Below, piece after piece: positions 35,885 through 43,740 of a stretch of 64,000 nt of DNA. The stretch's first letter is position 1; every line of letters starts with the position of its first letter. A program made the position numbers and the translations under genes. The notes under the pieces are model-generated. The model worked only from the letters and a program-made list of their open reading frames with translations. It was not told where the DNA came from and made no database searches. Source of the DNA: Actinomycetota bacterium (GTDB lineage: Bacteria > Actinomycetota > Thermoleophilia > Gaiellales > F1-60-MAGs149); assembly GCA_026392355.1 (NCBI GenBank), contig JAPLCF010000029.1, positions 124,001 through 188,000 on the forward strand. Direction: 5' to 3'.

Positions 35885-36683
35885 CGACGGCTTGCTGGGC
35901 GATGCGCTCGGGGTCGGAGTCTGCGTCACGGGCGAGAGGATGGTCCTTGGAGACGAGGGCGAGGGGATATTCGTGATTGCCGGCGGGGCCGGGATGCCCC
36001 GAATCGCGGGCCACCAGCGGGACCGCGCCGAGGTCTGAAGCGTAGCGGGCGACTGAGGTGATCGCCTGCCGTCTGACGGCAGGGTCGCGCACGACACCAC
36101 CCTTGCCGACGTCGTCGGGCTGCGCCTCGAACTGCGGCTTGACGAGCACGATCGCCCGCCAGGGCGCACTGGCACAGGTGATTGCCGGGCCGAGGACGTG
36201 CCGCAGCGAGATGAACGACACGTCGGCGACGATCAGATTGGGGGCAAAGACGAGCGTGTCCGCCACGAGCGTGCGCGCGTTTGTGCGTTCCATGACCGTC
36301 ACGCGCGGATCTTCGCGCAGGCGATGGTCGAGCTGGCCGTAGCCGACATCGACGGCGATCACACGGGCCGCGCCACGCTGCAGCAGGCAGTCGGTGAAGC
36401 CACCGGTCGAGGCTCCGACATCGAGGACGTCGGCCCCCGTCACGTCCCAGTCGAGGAACTCGAGCATCCCGTCGAGCTTGTCGCCGGCCCGCGAGACGAA
36501 GCGCGGCCGATCGCGCACGGTCAGCTCGTGGTCGGCTGTGACCTGTTGGCCAGCGGTCTTGGCGGGCTCCCCGTCGACCGAGACGATGCCCGCGAGAATC
36601 CAGGCCTGCGCTTTGGAGCGCGACGGCGCGAGCCCGCGCGCGACGAGTGCCTGATCGAGGCGCTCCCGCCCCGCTCCCGCCAT
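35874..36683 (-). CDS. tlyA: TlyA-family rRNA 2'-O-methyltransferase
   Basis: A 269-residue TlyA. The N-terminal S4 RNA-binding domain is RLDQALVARGLAPSRSKAQAWILAGIVSVDG. The FtsJ-like methyltransferase has the SAM site DVLDVGASTGGFTDCLLQRGA and the K-D-K-E type residues (D in DVSFISL, K in VLVKPQFEA). TlyA methylates 16S and 23S rRNA in actinobacteria. The start overlaps the ispA stop as TGATG. Confidence 0.93.
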   Translation of the reverse strand: MAGAGRERLDQALVARGLAPSRSKAQAWILAGIVSVDGEPAKTAGQQVTADHELTVRDRPRFVSRAGDKLDGMLEFLDWDVTGADVLDVGASTGGFTDCLLQRGAARVIAVDVGYGQLDHRLREDPRVTVMERTNARTLVADTLVFAPNLIVADVSFISLRHVLGPAITCASAPWRAIVLVKPQFEAQPDDVGKGGVVRDPAVRRQAITSVARYASDLGAVPLVARDSGHPGPAGNHEYPLALVSKDHPLARDADSDPERIAQQAVDDA

Positions 36684-37570
36684 CAGCTAGTCCGCCGGTA
36701 GATCGACTCGACGACGGCTCGCAGCGCCGTGGGGTCTCCCGGCAACACATCAACCAGTTCGAGCGAGCGCGCCCACGACTGCTCCATGCGGTCCTGCGCC
36801 TCGGCCAGCCCGAGCACGCGCACCCACGACTGGCGATCGTTGGCCTCGTCGGCACCAGCGGTCTTACCGAGTTCCTCGCTCGTCGAGGTGGCGTCGAGGA
36901 CGTCATCGACGATCTGGAAGGCCACGCCGATCTCGGCGCCAAGCGCGCGATACGCGGCCGTGGTCGCCACATCCGCACCCGCGACATGCAGGCCCATCGC
37001 GACCGCGGCCTCGAGCAGGCAGCCCGTCTTGAGCGAGCACATGCGACGCACCCACGCCTCGTCTGGCTCGGCGGTGGGATGCAGATCGAGGTACTGCCCG
37101 CGCACCATGCCGTCGGTGGCGATCGAGAGCTCGTGGACGAGCGCGAGCCGCGTCTCGGCGTCCGTCACGCGTCCCTCCGCAATCACGCGGAAGGCAAGCG
37201 CCAGCAGGCCGTCACCGACGAGAATTGCGACGTCCTCACCGAAGGCCACGTGCGTGGTCGGCATGCCGCGGCGCAGCGAATCGTTGTCGAGGGCTGGCAA
37301 GTCGTCATGGACGAGCGAGAACGTGTGGACAAGTTCGAGCGCGCACGCCGCGGGCAGCCCCGCCGCAAGATTGCCGTCGAGCGCCTCGACGGTGGCGAGC
37401 AGCAGCACCGGACGCAGGCGCTTGCCGCCGGCACCGACCGGGTAGCGCAGCGCCTCGCCAAAGCGTTGCAGCTCGCCGCGCTCGGTAATCAGCGCATCGA
37501 CGGGACCGCGCAGCGCATCCTCAACGAGGAGGCGCAGGCGCTCCAGATCAGAGGAGGTCGAGCTGTCCAT
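36683..37570 (-). CDS. ispA: polyprenyl (farnesyl/geranylgeranyl) diphosphate synthase
   Basis: A 295-residue short-chain trans-prenyl synthase. The first Asp-rich motif is LVHDDLPALDND and the second is FQIVDDVLDAT, with GGKRLRPVLLL upstream binding the pyrophosphate. Length and the insertion in the first DDxxxxD motif are typical of bacterial IspA. The start is either MDSSTSSD or four codons earlier (MNAV), both inside the 3' end of xseB, so the genes are coupled. Precise chain length is not deducible. Confidence 0.93.
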   Translation of the reverse strand: MDSSTSSDLERLRLLVEDALRGPVDALITERGELQRFGEALRYPVGAGGKRLRPVLLLATVEALDGNLAAGLPAACALELVHTFSLVHDDLPALDNDSLRRGMPTTHVAFGEDVAILVGDGLLALAFRVIAEGRVTDAETRLALVHELSIATDGMVRGQYLDLHPTAEPDEAWVRRMCSLKTGCLLEAAVAMGLHVAGADVATTAAYRALGAEIGVAFQIVDDVLDATSTSEELGKTAGADEANDRQSWVRVLGLAEAQDRMEQSWARSLELVDVLPGDPTALRAVVESIYRRTS

Positions 37571-37751
37571 CACCGCGTTCATCGGCGAGCGCGCGTCGAC
37601 GCCGGTCGATCTCCGCGGAGATCTCACGTGCGGTCTCCTGCAACTCCTCGAGCGCAGAGACGGCGTCGTCCGGCGAATCGACTGCGTCGAGACGCACGCG
37701 GGCGGCCTCGAGGCGGGCGACGAGCTCGTCGAAAGGGTCGACGTCAGACAT
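37548..37751 (-). CDS. xseB: exodeoxyribonuclease VII small subunit
   Basis: A 67-residue helical protein, DPFDELVARLEAARVRLDAVDSPDDAVSALEEL, matching XseB, the small subunit of exonuclease VII. The large subunit gene xseA is not in the window although the two are usually adjacent. It lies 9 bases after nusB and overlaps the start of ispA. Confidence 0.82.
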   Translation of the reverse strand: MSDVDPFDELVARLEAARVRLDAVDSPDDAVSALEELQETAREISAEIDRRRRALADERGDGQLDLL

Positions 37752-37760
37752 AGGCGGAGG

Positions 37761-38195
37761 TTACTGCCCCTTGCCGCGTGTGCGGGCGGCCGCGCTGAGG
37801 ATGCCGTTGACGAACGCGGCGGCCTCCGGCGACGCGTAGCGACGCGCAAGCGCCACGGCCTCGGCCATGGCGACGGGGGCCGGCGGATCGTCCTGGTCTA
37901 GCTCGAGCAGGCCGACGCGCAGCACGGCCCGCTCGACGGGTGCAATCCGCTCGATGCTCCACCCCTCGGCCAAGACGTCGAGCTCGCTGTCGAGACGTGC
38001 CTGGTGCTCGTGCACCCCGTCGATCAGCTGGCGCGAATAGGCGGGAAGCGGACGGTTGGCGTCGCGCTCGTGCTGGGTGACGATGTCGTCCATCGCATGG
38101 CCCGTGATGTCCTCTTGGTACAAGAGCATCACGGCGGCACGACGCGACTGACGGCGCGACGCGTCCGCGTCCTTGGTCTCCGCCTCGGCGCTCAT
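37761..38195 (-). CDS. nusB: transcription antitermination factor NusB
   Basis: A 144-residue all-helical NusB. RRQSRRAAVMLLYQEDITG opens the fold; the C-terminal ERIAPVERAVLRVGLLEL and EAVALARRYASPEAAAFVNGILSA are diagnostic. NusB with S10 binds boxA RNA in rRNA transcription. It starts 2 bases after the accC TAG stop. Confidence 0.94.
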   Translation of the reverse strand: MSAEAETKDADASRRQSRRAAVMLLYQEDITGHAMDDIVTQHERDANRPLPAYSRQLIDGVHEHQARLDSELDVLAEGWSIERIAPVERAVLRVGLLELDQDDPPAPVAMAEAVALARRYASPEAAAFVNGILSAAARTRGKGQ

Positions 38196-38197
38196 GT

Positions 38198-39559
38198 CTA
38201 TGCCTCCCCGAGCGTGGAGAACGTGTGGCCGAGCTCGTCGATGTACGTCGTCGTATAGCGGCCCGCTCGAAAGTTCGCCTCGTCGACGATCTCGCGCAGT
38301 AGCGGGATCGTCGTGGGGATGCCAACGATCTCGAACTCGTCGAGCGCTCGCGCGGAGCGCGCCAGCACCGCCGCGCGGTCGGGGCCAGAGACGATCAGCT
38401 TCGCGATCATCGAGTCGTAGAAGGGCGGCACCGTGGCGCCGTCTTCCATGAAGGTGTCGATGCGAATGCCTGGGCCAAGTGCCGGGCGGAAGCGCTCGAT
38501 GCGACCCGGCGCCGGACGGAAGCCGTGCATGGGGTCCTCGGCGTTGATGCGGAACTCGATCGCATGGCCGCGGTTCTCGGCCTCGCTCCACTGCGGCAGC
38601 GCTTCGCCACCGGCTACGAGCAGCTGGGCCTGCACGAGATCGAAGCCCGCGACGACCTCCGTCACCGGGTGCTCGACCTGGAGGCGCGTGTTCATCTCCA
38701 TGAAGTAGAACGACTGATCGTCGCCGACGAGGAACTCGATCGTGCCGGCGCCGGAGTACTTCAGCGACTCGACAGCATCGTGGGCGGCGGTCATCATCTG
38801 CTCGCGCGTGGCGGCCGACAAAAACGGCGACGGCGATTCCTCGATCAGCTTCTGATGGCGACGCTGGATCGAGCACTCGCGCTCGCCGAGGATGATGCCC
38901 CCACCCCGCCCGTCGCCCATCACCTGGATCTCGACGTGATGCGCGTCGATGACGGCCTTCTCGAGGTACATGCCTGCGTCACCAAAGGCGGCGTCGGCCT
39001 CGGCACTGGCCGCGAGAAACAGATCGCGCACCTGGCCAGGCTCGTGCACGAGTCGCATGCCCTTGCCGCCACCACCGGCCGCGGCCTTGAGCAGCACCGG
39101 GTAGCCGGCCTCCTTGGCAACCTCGGCGGCCTCGTCCGGGCCAGACAGGCGGCCGCCGGAGCCGGGCACGAGCGGCAGTCCCGCGTTGCGCATCGTGTCC
39201 TTGGCGACGGCCTTGTCGCCCATCGTCTCGATCACCTCTGCCGAGGGTCCGATCCAAATCAGGTCGTGCTCCGCGCAGGCGCGTACGAGCTCGGTGCTCT
39301 CGGACAGAAAGCCATAGCCGGGATGGATCGAATCGCAGCCCGTGCTGAGTGCCGCCGAGACGAGACGGTCGACGCGCAGGTACGACTCCGACGCCTGCGG
39401 CGGTCCGATCTGCACGGCGTGATCGGCCATGCGCACGTGCATGGCGTCCTTGTCCGCGGTCGAGTGCACCGCCACGGCCTCGATGCCGAGCTCGTGACAG
39501 GCGCGGATGATCCGAACGGCGATCTCGCCCCGGTTCGCGACGAGGCAGCGACGCAGCAT
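38198..39559 (-). CDS. accC: biotin carboxylase
   Basis: A 453-residue biotin carboxylase (ATP-grasp) that carboxylates the biotin on AccB. Typical blocks are CLVANRGEIAVRIIRACHELGIEAVAVHS, GYGFLSE, KAAAGGGGKGMRLVH, the RRHQKLIEE-type loop, FLVGDDQSFYFMEMNTRLQVEHPVTE and GHAIEFRINAEDP. The start overlaps the preceding AccB-fusion stop (TAATG), confirming a common transcript. Confidence 0.96.
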   Translation of the reverse strand: MLRRCLVANRGEIAVRIIRACHELGIEAVAVHSTADKDAMHVRMADHAVQIGPPQASESYLRVDRLVSAALSTGCDSIHPGYGFLSESTELVRACAEHDLIWIGPSAEVIETMGDKAVAKDTMRNAGLPLVPGSGGRLSGPDEAAEVAKEAGYPVLLKAAAGGGGKGMRLVHEPGQVRDLFLAASAEADAAFGDAGMYLEKAVIDAHHVEIQVMGDGRGGGIILGERECSIQRRHQKLIEESPSPFLSAATREQMMTAAHDAVESLKYSGAGTIEFLVGDDQSFYFMEMNTRLQVEHPVTEVVAGFDLVQAQLLVAGGEALPQWSEAENRGHAIEFRINAEDPMHGFRPAPGRIERFRPALGPGIRIDTFMEDGATVPPFYDSMIAKLIVSGPDRAAVLARSARALDEFEIVGIPTTIPLLREIVDEANFRAGRYTTTYIDELGHTFSTLGEA

Positions 39560-41340
39560 TACGCCCCGCTAGGGTCGATCTCGAACAGCGGCTGGCCGAA
39601 CTCGACGGCCGTCGCGTCCTCGACGAGGATGCGTGTGATGGTGCCGGCGGTCTCGGCCTTGAACTCGTTGAAGAGCTTCATCGCCTCGAGGATGCAGAGC
39701 ACCTGGCCGACCTCGACGGTGGCGCCTTCCTCGATGAAGGCGGACTCGTCTGGACCAGGCGAGCGGTAGAACGTGCCGACCATGGGGCTCGTGATCTGCT
39801 GACCGGTCGAGGCAGCGGGCGCGGCCTCGGTCGGCGCGGCTGCAGCGGCAGCGGCCACGGGCGCGGCAAAGACCTGCTGGACCGGCGCTTGCTGGCGCAG
39901 CGAGATGCGGATGCCGCCCTCTTCGACTTCGAGCTCGCCGAGCCCCGTCTCCTCGAGGAGATCGACGAGGCCGCGGATACGCTCCTCCTCCTCGTTGGTG
40001 ACGCCGGTGGCGATCGCCTGATGACGACCGCGCAGGCGCTCGAGCAGCGGCACCGCGTCGTCGCCGAACAGCGCGACGAGGCAGAGCTCCTCCTCGGAGG
40101 TGGCAAGTTCGCCGACCTCGGCGCGAGCCGAGGCGATGTCGGCAGGGATAGGAATCGAGGAAGCGCCGCCGTTGCCGGTCTCGGCCAGCGCCACGACGTC
40201 GGGGTTCATGGGGGCCGGCGGACGGCCCCACTCGCCGCGAATCAGCGCGCGCATCTCGCCGTCGATCGAGTTCCAACGGCGGCCTTCGAGCACGTGGTCG
40301 ATCGCCTGCCGGGCAATCACGTCGCCGAGCGGCGAGGCGGCTGGCGGCGTGCCGAGATCTTCACGCACGCGCTGGACCTCGTCGAGCACCTCGGCCAGGC
40401 GGTCGCTTGCGTCGATGGCCTCGAGGCGGCGCTCAACGCCGGCGACGAGCCCGGCGGGCACGCCCTTGAGGGCGGCCTGCAACGACACGTGCGCCGACAG
40501 CGGCGGCGGCAGCGTGGTGTCGGCGAAGAGCGCGCGGTCGAGCATCTCGGCGACCTGCCAGAGCACGCCCTGGTTGAGGCCCGATTCGAGGCCAAGGCCG
40601 TCGATCGTCTGGCAGAGCAGCTCAGAGCTCGTGCGATGGCCGGAAACGGCGAGCGGATAGGAGGCGACGGAAATCGGGTCGGCACCGGCGCGAGCAGCCT
40701 CAATCGCAACGGCGAGCGACGTACCGCCCGGGCCCTGCGGGTACAGACCGACGGGGATGCCGGCGGCGTCCCGCAACTTGGTGATCAGCGCACCCGTCTT
40801 GGACGGATCGAGCGCACCTGCGGGATCAAGCAGCAGCAGGCGATCGGCACCGAGGGCGGCCAGCTCGGGCGCACGGGCGAGCATGCGCGCCTCGCCCTCC
40901 GGGTGCTCGTCGTAGACAAGGCCGAGATGCAGGCGCGCGCCGGTCTCGCGCACGGCCTCGACGGGACCCGCGAGATCCTCGGGGTCGTTCATCGGATCGT
41001 GCATGCGGAAGACCGCGATGCCCGACTCGGCGGCGCTATCGACGAAGCGGCGAATCAGGTCCTGCTCGACCGGCTGCGTGCCGACGAGGAACCGGCCGCG
41101 CAGCGCCATGCCGAGCGGCGTGTGCGTGGCGCGGCGGCGCAGATTGCGGATGCGCTCCCAGGGGCTCTCGACGCCGCGCTGCACCGCGCTGTGGAAGCAG
41201 CCACCGCCGGTCACCTCAAGCACGTGGAAGCCCGCGGTATCGAGCAGCTCGCAGACCTCAAACTGGAGCGAGGCGGGCACACGGCCGGCGATCGGCTCCT
41301 GCGCGAGAATGCGCAGCGTGGTGTCAACGAGACGTGCCAT
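39559..41340 (-). CDS. accB: AccB biotin carrier fused to a degenerate carboxyltransferase-like domain
   Basis: A 593-residue fusion. Residues 1 to about 440 resemble the HMGL-like carboxyltransferase of pyruvate carboxylase/oxaloacetate decarboxylase (LEVTGGGCFHSAVQRGVESPWERIRNLRRR, LRGRFLVG, FRMHDPMND, ADPISVASYPL). However, the metal-site residues are replaced: the usual LRDAHQ is L-R-I-L-A-Q (residues 9-14), I-K-D-M-A-G is L-L-D-P-A-G (K to L171) and H-C-H is Y200-P-Q. The C-terminal 150 residues are an AccB-type carrier: a short helical part, an Ala/Pro linker, TSPMVGTFYRSPGP and the biotinylation site EAMKL with K555. It precedes accC, the usual accB position. See findings. Confidence 0.9.
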   Translation of the reverse strand: MARLVDTTLRILAQEPIAGRVPASLQFEVCELLDTAGFHVLEVTGGGCFHSAVQRGVESPWERIRNLRRRATHTPLGMALRGRFLVGTQPVEQDLIRRFVDSAAESGIAVFRMHDPMNDPEDLAGPVEAVRETGARLHLGLVYDEHPEGEARMLARAPELAALGADRLLLLDPAGALDPSKTGALITKLRDAAGIPVGLYPQGPGGTSLAVAIEAARAGADPISVASYPLAVSGHRTSSELLCQTIDGLGLESGLNQGVLWQVAEMLDRALFADTTLPPPLSAHVSLQAALKGVPAGLVAGVERRLEAIDASDRLAEVLDEVQRVREDLGTPPAASPLGDVIARQAIDHVLEGRRWNSIDGEMRALIRGEWGRPPAPMNPDVVALAETGNGGASSIPIPADIASARAEVGELATSEEELCLVALFGDDAVPLLERLRGRHQAIATGVTNEEEERIRGLVDLLEETGLGELEVEEGGIRISLRQQAPVQQVFAAPVAAAAAAAPTEAAPAASTGQQITSPMVGTFYRSPGPDESAFIEEGATVEVGQVLCILEAMKLFNEFKAETAGTITRILVEDATAVEFGQPLFEIDPSGA

Positions 41341-41369
41341 CAGGTCAAGAGGTTAGCGGCCGGACAACC

Positions 41370-41392
41370 CGGAGCGCGCAGGGCGCGCTCCG
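41370..41392. repeat. hairpin between AccB-fusion and efp genes
   Basis: C-GGAGCGCG-caggg-CGCGCTCC-G makes a 9-pair stem in the 253-base gap downstream of efp. No T-run follows on the minus strand; it may act as an RNA stabiliser or simply be structured spacer. Confidence 0.5.
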
Positions 41393-41446
41393 CGGCGGGC
41401 GGGCAGCGGGAACGAGTATCGGCAGCGAGAGGTTGCTCGAGCGCAG

Positions 41447-41543
41447 ATGCTCCAAAGGGGTCAGACCCTTTTGGAGCATGATCGGCGCCGTACTGCCTTC
41501 AACGGCTCGCATGCACCAAAAGGGTCTGACCCCTTTGGAGCAT
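41447..41543. repeat. inverted pair of GGGGTCAGACCC-type palindromic repeats (BIME-like)
   Basis: Two 33-base palindromic units, 41447-41479 and 41511-41543, face each other across a 31-base spacer. Each contains the GGGGTCAGACCC core inside ATGCTCCAAA / TTTGGAGCAT arms. The second unit is the reverse complement of the first with a single mismatch (ATGCACC for ATGCTCC). The arrangement resembles REP/BIME elements. It occupies the intergenic gap downstream of efp. Confidence 0.85.
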
Positions 41544-41593
41544 CCACACCTGGTCGACGACGAACCCCGCAACGCACGCCCGCAGGCGGAGCG

Positions 41594-42160
41594 CTAGGCG
41601 CGCGAGATGTACTTGGCCTCGCGCGTGTCGACACGGATGCGGTCGCCCTCGTTCACGAACAGCGGCACCTGCACGACTGCGCCGGTCTCAAGCGTGGCGG
41701 GCTTCATCACGTTCGACACGGTGTCGCCCTTGACGCCGGGCTCAGTCGCGGTGACGGACAGCTCGACCGAAGCGGGCAGCTGCAGCGAGGCAGGGTTGTC
41801 GTCAACGCTGAGGAGCTGGACGGTGTCGCCCTCCTTGAGCCAACGGAGGTCTTCCTCGCACATCGAACGCTTCAGCGCGACCTGCTCGTACGTCTCCGTG
41901 TTCATCATCACGACGTCGGTACCGTCGTCGTAGAGGAACTGCATGTCGGCGACGCTCGTGAGCACGCGCGGGAACTTCTCACCGGCGCGGAACGTGCGAT
42001 CAACGACCGAGCCGTTGTCGAAGTTCTTCAACTTCGTGCGCACGAATGCTCCACCCTTACCGGGCTTGACGTGCTGAAACTCGACGATGCGATACGTCGT
42101 GCCGTCGACATCGATGTGCATGCCGTTCTTGAACTGATTGGTAGAGACCATTTCCGCCAT
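41594..42160 (-). CDS. efp: elongation factor P
   Basis: A 188-residue EF-P, the three-domain tRNA mimic that rescues polyproline stalls. The domain I loop HVKPGKGGAFVRTK has the lysine (K35) equivalent to the modified residue in other species; no EpmA/EpmB modification genes are visible here. C-terminal domains end GDRIRVDTREAKYISRA as usual. Start at MAEMVSTNQF; a start at MVSTNQ three codons later is equally plausible. Confidence 0.96.
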   Translation of the reverse strand: MAEMVSTNQFKNGMHIDVDGTTYRIVEFQHVKPGKGGAFVRTKLKNFDNGSVVDRTFRAGEKFPRVLTSVADMQFLYDDGTDVVMMNTETYEQVALKRSMCEEDLRWLKEGDTVQLLSVDDNPASLQLPASVELSVTATEPGVKGDTVSNVMKPATLETGAVVQVPLFVNEGDRIRVDTREAKYISRA

Positions 42161-42194
42161 GCCCGCAGGGTACCGGGCTGGCGGACGGGCTGCG

Positions 42195-43289
42195 CTACCC
42201 GGTGGTCTCGACCAGGTCCTTGGTGAACCCGGTCAGGATCTCGTGGCCGGACTCCGTCACGACGACCTGGTCTTCGATGCGGATGCCCCACTTGCCCGGG
42301 CGGTAGATGCCGGGCTCGACGGTGACGATCATGCCCGGGGCGAGGATGTCCTCGGAGCCCTTGCGCAGCGTCGGTGCCTCGTGGATGTCGAGGCCGGTGC
42401 CATGCCCGAGGCCATGGCCGAATAGTTCACCACAGCCGGCGTCGGCGATGACCTCGCGGGCCGTCGCATCACACATCCCACCGATGACGCCCGGACGCAC
42501 CGAACCGAGACCGGCGAGCTGGGCGTCGAGCACGAGCTGGTAGTCGGCGGCCGCCTCGGGCGCGGGTGCGCCACCGGCGGAGAAGGTACGGGTGCAGTCG
42601 GAGCAGTAGCCGCTCTCGCCGCGCGCACCGATGTCGACCGTCACAAGGTCGCCGCGCGCGATCACCGTCGGACCGGGATCGGCGTGCGGGCGCGCGCCGT
42701 TGCGGCCGGCGGCGACGATCGACTCGAACGACAGTGCCGGAAAGCCCGCCTCGCGAATCGTGCGCTCGATCTGCCACGCCACGTCGGCCTCGGTGCGCCC
42801 CACCAGCGTGCCGTTAGCGATGTCGGTGTAGACGACCTCGAGGATGTCGGCCGCGTGGCGCGAGGCCGCGATCTCGATATCGCTCTTGACGATGCGCAGC
42901 TCCTCGATCACACCGTCGGCGAGCACGAGCTCGACGCCCGGTGGCGTCATCCCGCGCAGGCGGTCGGCCAGCGCGTACGGCAGCGCGCCCTCAAAGCCGA
43001 CGCTGATGCACCCGGGCGCGTGCTCGTGCAGCGCCTCGACGGTCATGCCGGCGATGTCGCGCTCGAGAATCACGACGTCAAGCAGCGCGCGCAGGGGCTC
43101 CACGCCGTCGGCGTAGCGGAAGTCGGTGATGAACACCGCGCGATCCTTCGACAGGACGACGATGCCGTTGCTGCCGGTGTAGCCCGTCAGGTAGCGCACG
43201 TTGACGAGATTGGTGACCATCAGCGCGTCGACGCCGGCGCCGCCGAGTGCGGCAATGGCGCGGTCGATGCGGGCGCGCTGCTCAGACAC
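42195..43289 (-). CDS. M24 Xaa-Pro aminopeptidase
   Basis: A 364-residue pita-bread peptidase. The N-terminal creatinase-like domain (VDALMVTNLVNVRYLTGYTGSNG) precedes the M24 domain with metal ligands in VTVDIGARGESGYCSDCTRTF (two Asp), FGHGLGHGTGLDIHE (His), VTVEPGIYRPG (Glu) and RIEDQVVVT (Glu). It removes N-terminal residues before proline. The pepP-efp-accB-accC order is common in Gram-positive bacteria. It overlaps aroQ by 8 bases. Confidence 0.94.
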   Translation of the reverse strand: MSEQRARIDRAIAALGGAGVDALMVTNLVNVRYLTGYTGSNGIVVLSKDRAVFITDFRYADGVEPLRALLDVVILERDIAGMTVEALHEHAPGCISVGFEGALPYALADRLRGMTPPGVELVLADGVIEELRIVKSDIEIAASRHAADILEVVYTDIANGTLVGRTEADVAWQIERTIREAGFPALSFESIVAAGRNGARPHADPGPTVIARGDLVTVDIGARGESGYCSDCTRTFSAGGAPAPEAAADYQLVLDAQLAGLGSVRPGVIGGMCDATAREVIADAGCGELFGHGLGHGTGLDIHEAPTLRKGSEDILAPGMIVTVEPGIYRPGKWGIRIEDQVVVTESGHEILTGFTKDLVETTG

Positions 43290-43716
43290 TGGCGATGGCC
43301 TCGTGCAGCCAGTCCAGTGCCTCCCGGTACCCGTCGGGCCCCTTGCCGCTGATGCGGTGGTCCATCACGTCTGCGATCACCGAATGGCGCCGCCACTCCT
43401 CGCGCTGCATGATGTCGGAGAGATGCACCTCGACCTTGGGCGCGGTGAAGATCTCGAGCGCGTCGCGAATGGCGTATGAGTAGTGCGTCCACGCGCCGGG
43501 GTTGATGATCAGCCCGTTGGCCCAGCCCCGGCACTCGTGGATGTGGTCGATCAGCACGCCCTCATGGTTCGTCTGAAAGCACCGCGCGGTCATGCTGCGC
43601 TCGCCGGCCCAGGCATAGACCTGGCTCTCGAGCTCGCTGAGCGTGAGCGTGCCGTACTGCGCAGGGTCGCGCTGGCCCAGCATGTTGAGGTTGACGCCGT
43701 TGAAGACCGCGATCAT
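43282..43716 (-). CDS. aroQ: type II 3-dehydroquinate dehydratase
   Basis: A 144-residue type II dehydroquinase of the shikimate pathway. FNGVNLNMLGQRDPAQYG carries the catalytic loop (Arg and Tyr), then QTNHEGVLIDHIHE, INPGAWTHYSYAIRDAL and EVHLSDIMQREEWRRHS with the catalytic His. Length is typical. It is separated from aroK-aroB by two secreted-protein genes. Confidence 0.95.
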   Translation of the reverse strand: MIAVFNGVNLNMLGQRDPAQYGTLTLSELESQVYAWAGERSMTARCFQTNHEGVLIDHIHECRGWANGLIINPGAWTHYSYAIRDALEIFTAPKVEVHLSDIMQREEWRRHSVIADVMDHRISGKGPDGYREALDWLHEAIASV

Positions 43717-43740
43717 GCCCGCAGTCTAGGCGCGGGCTGC

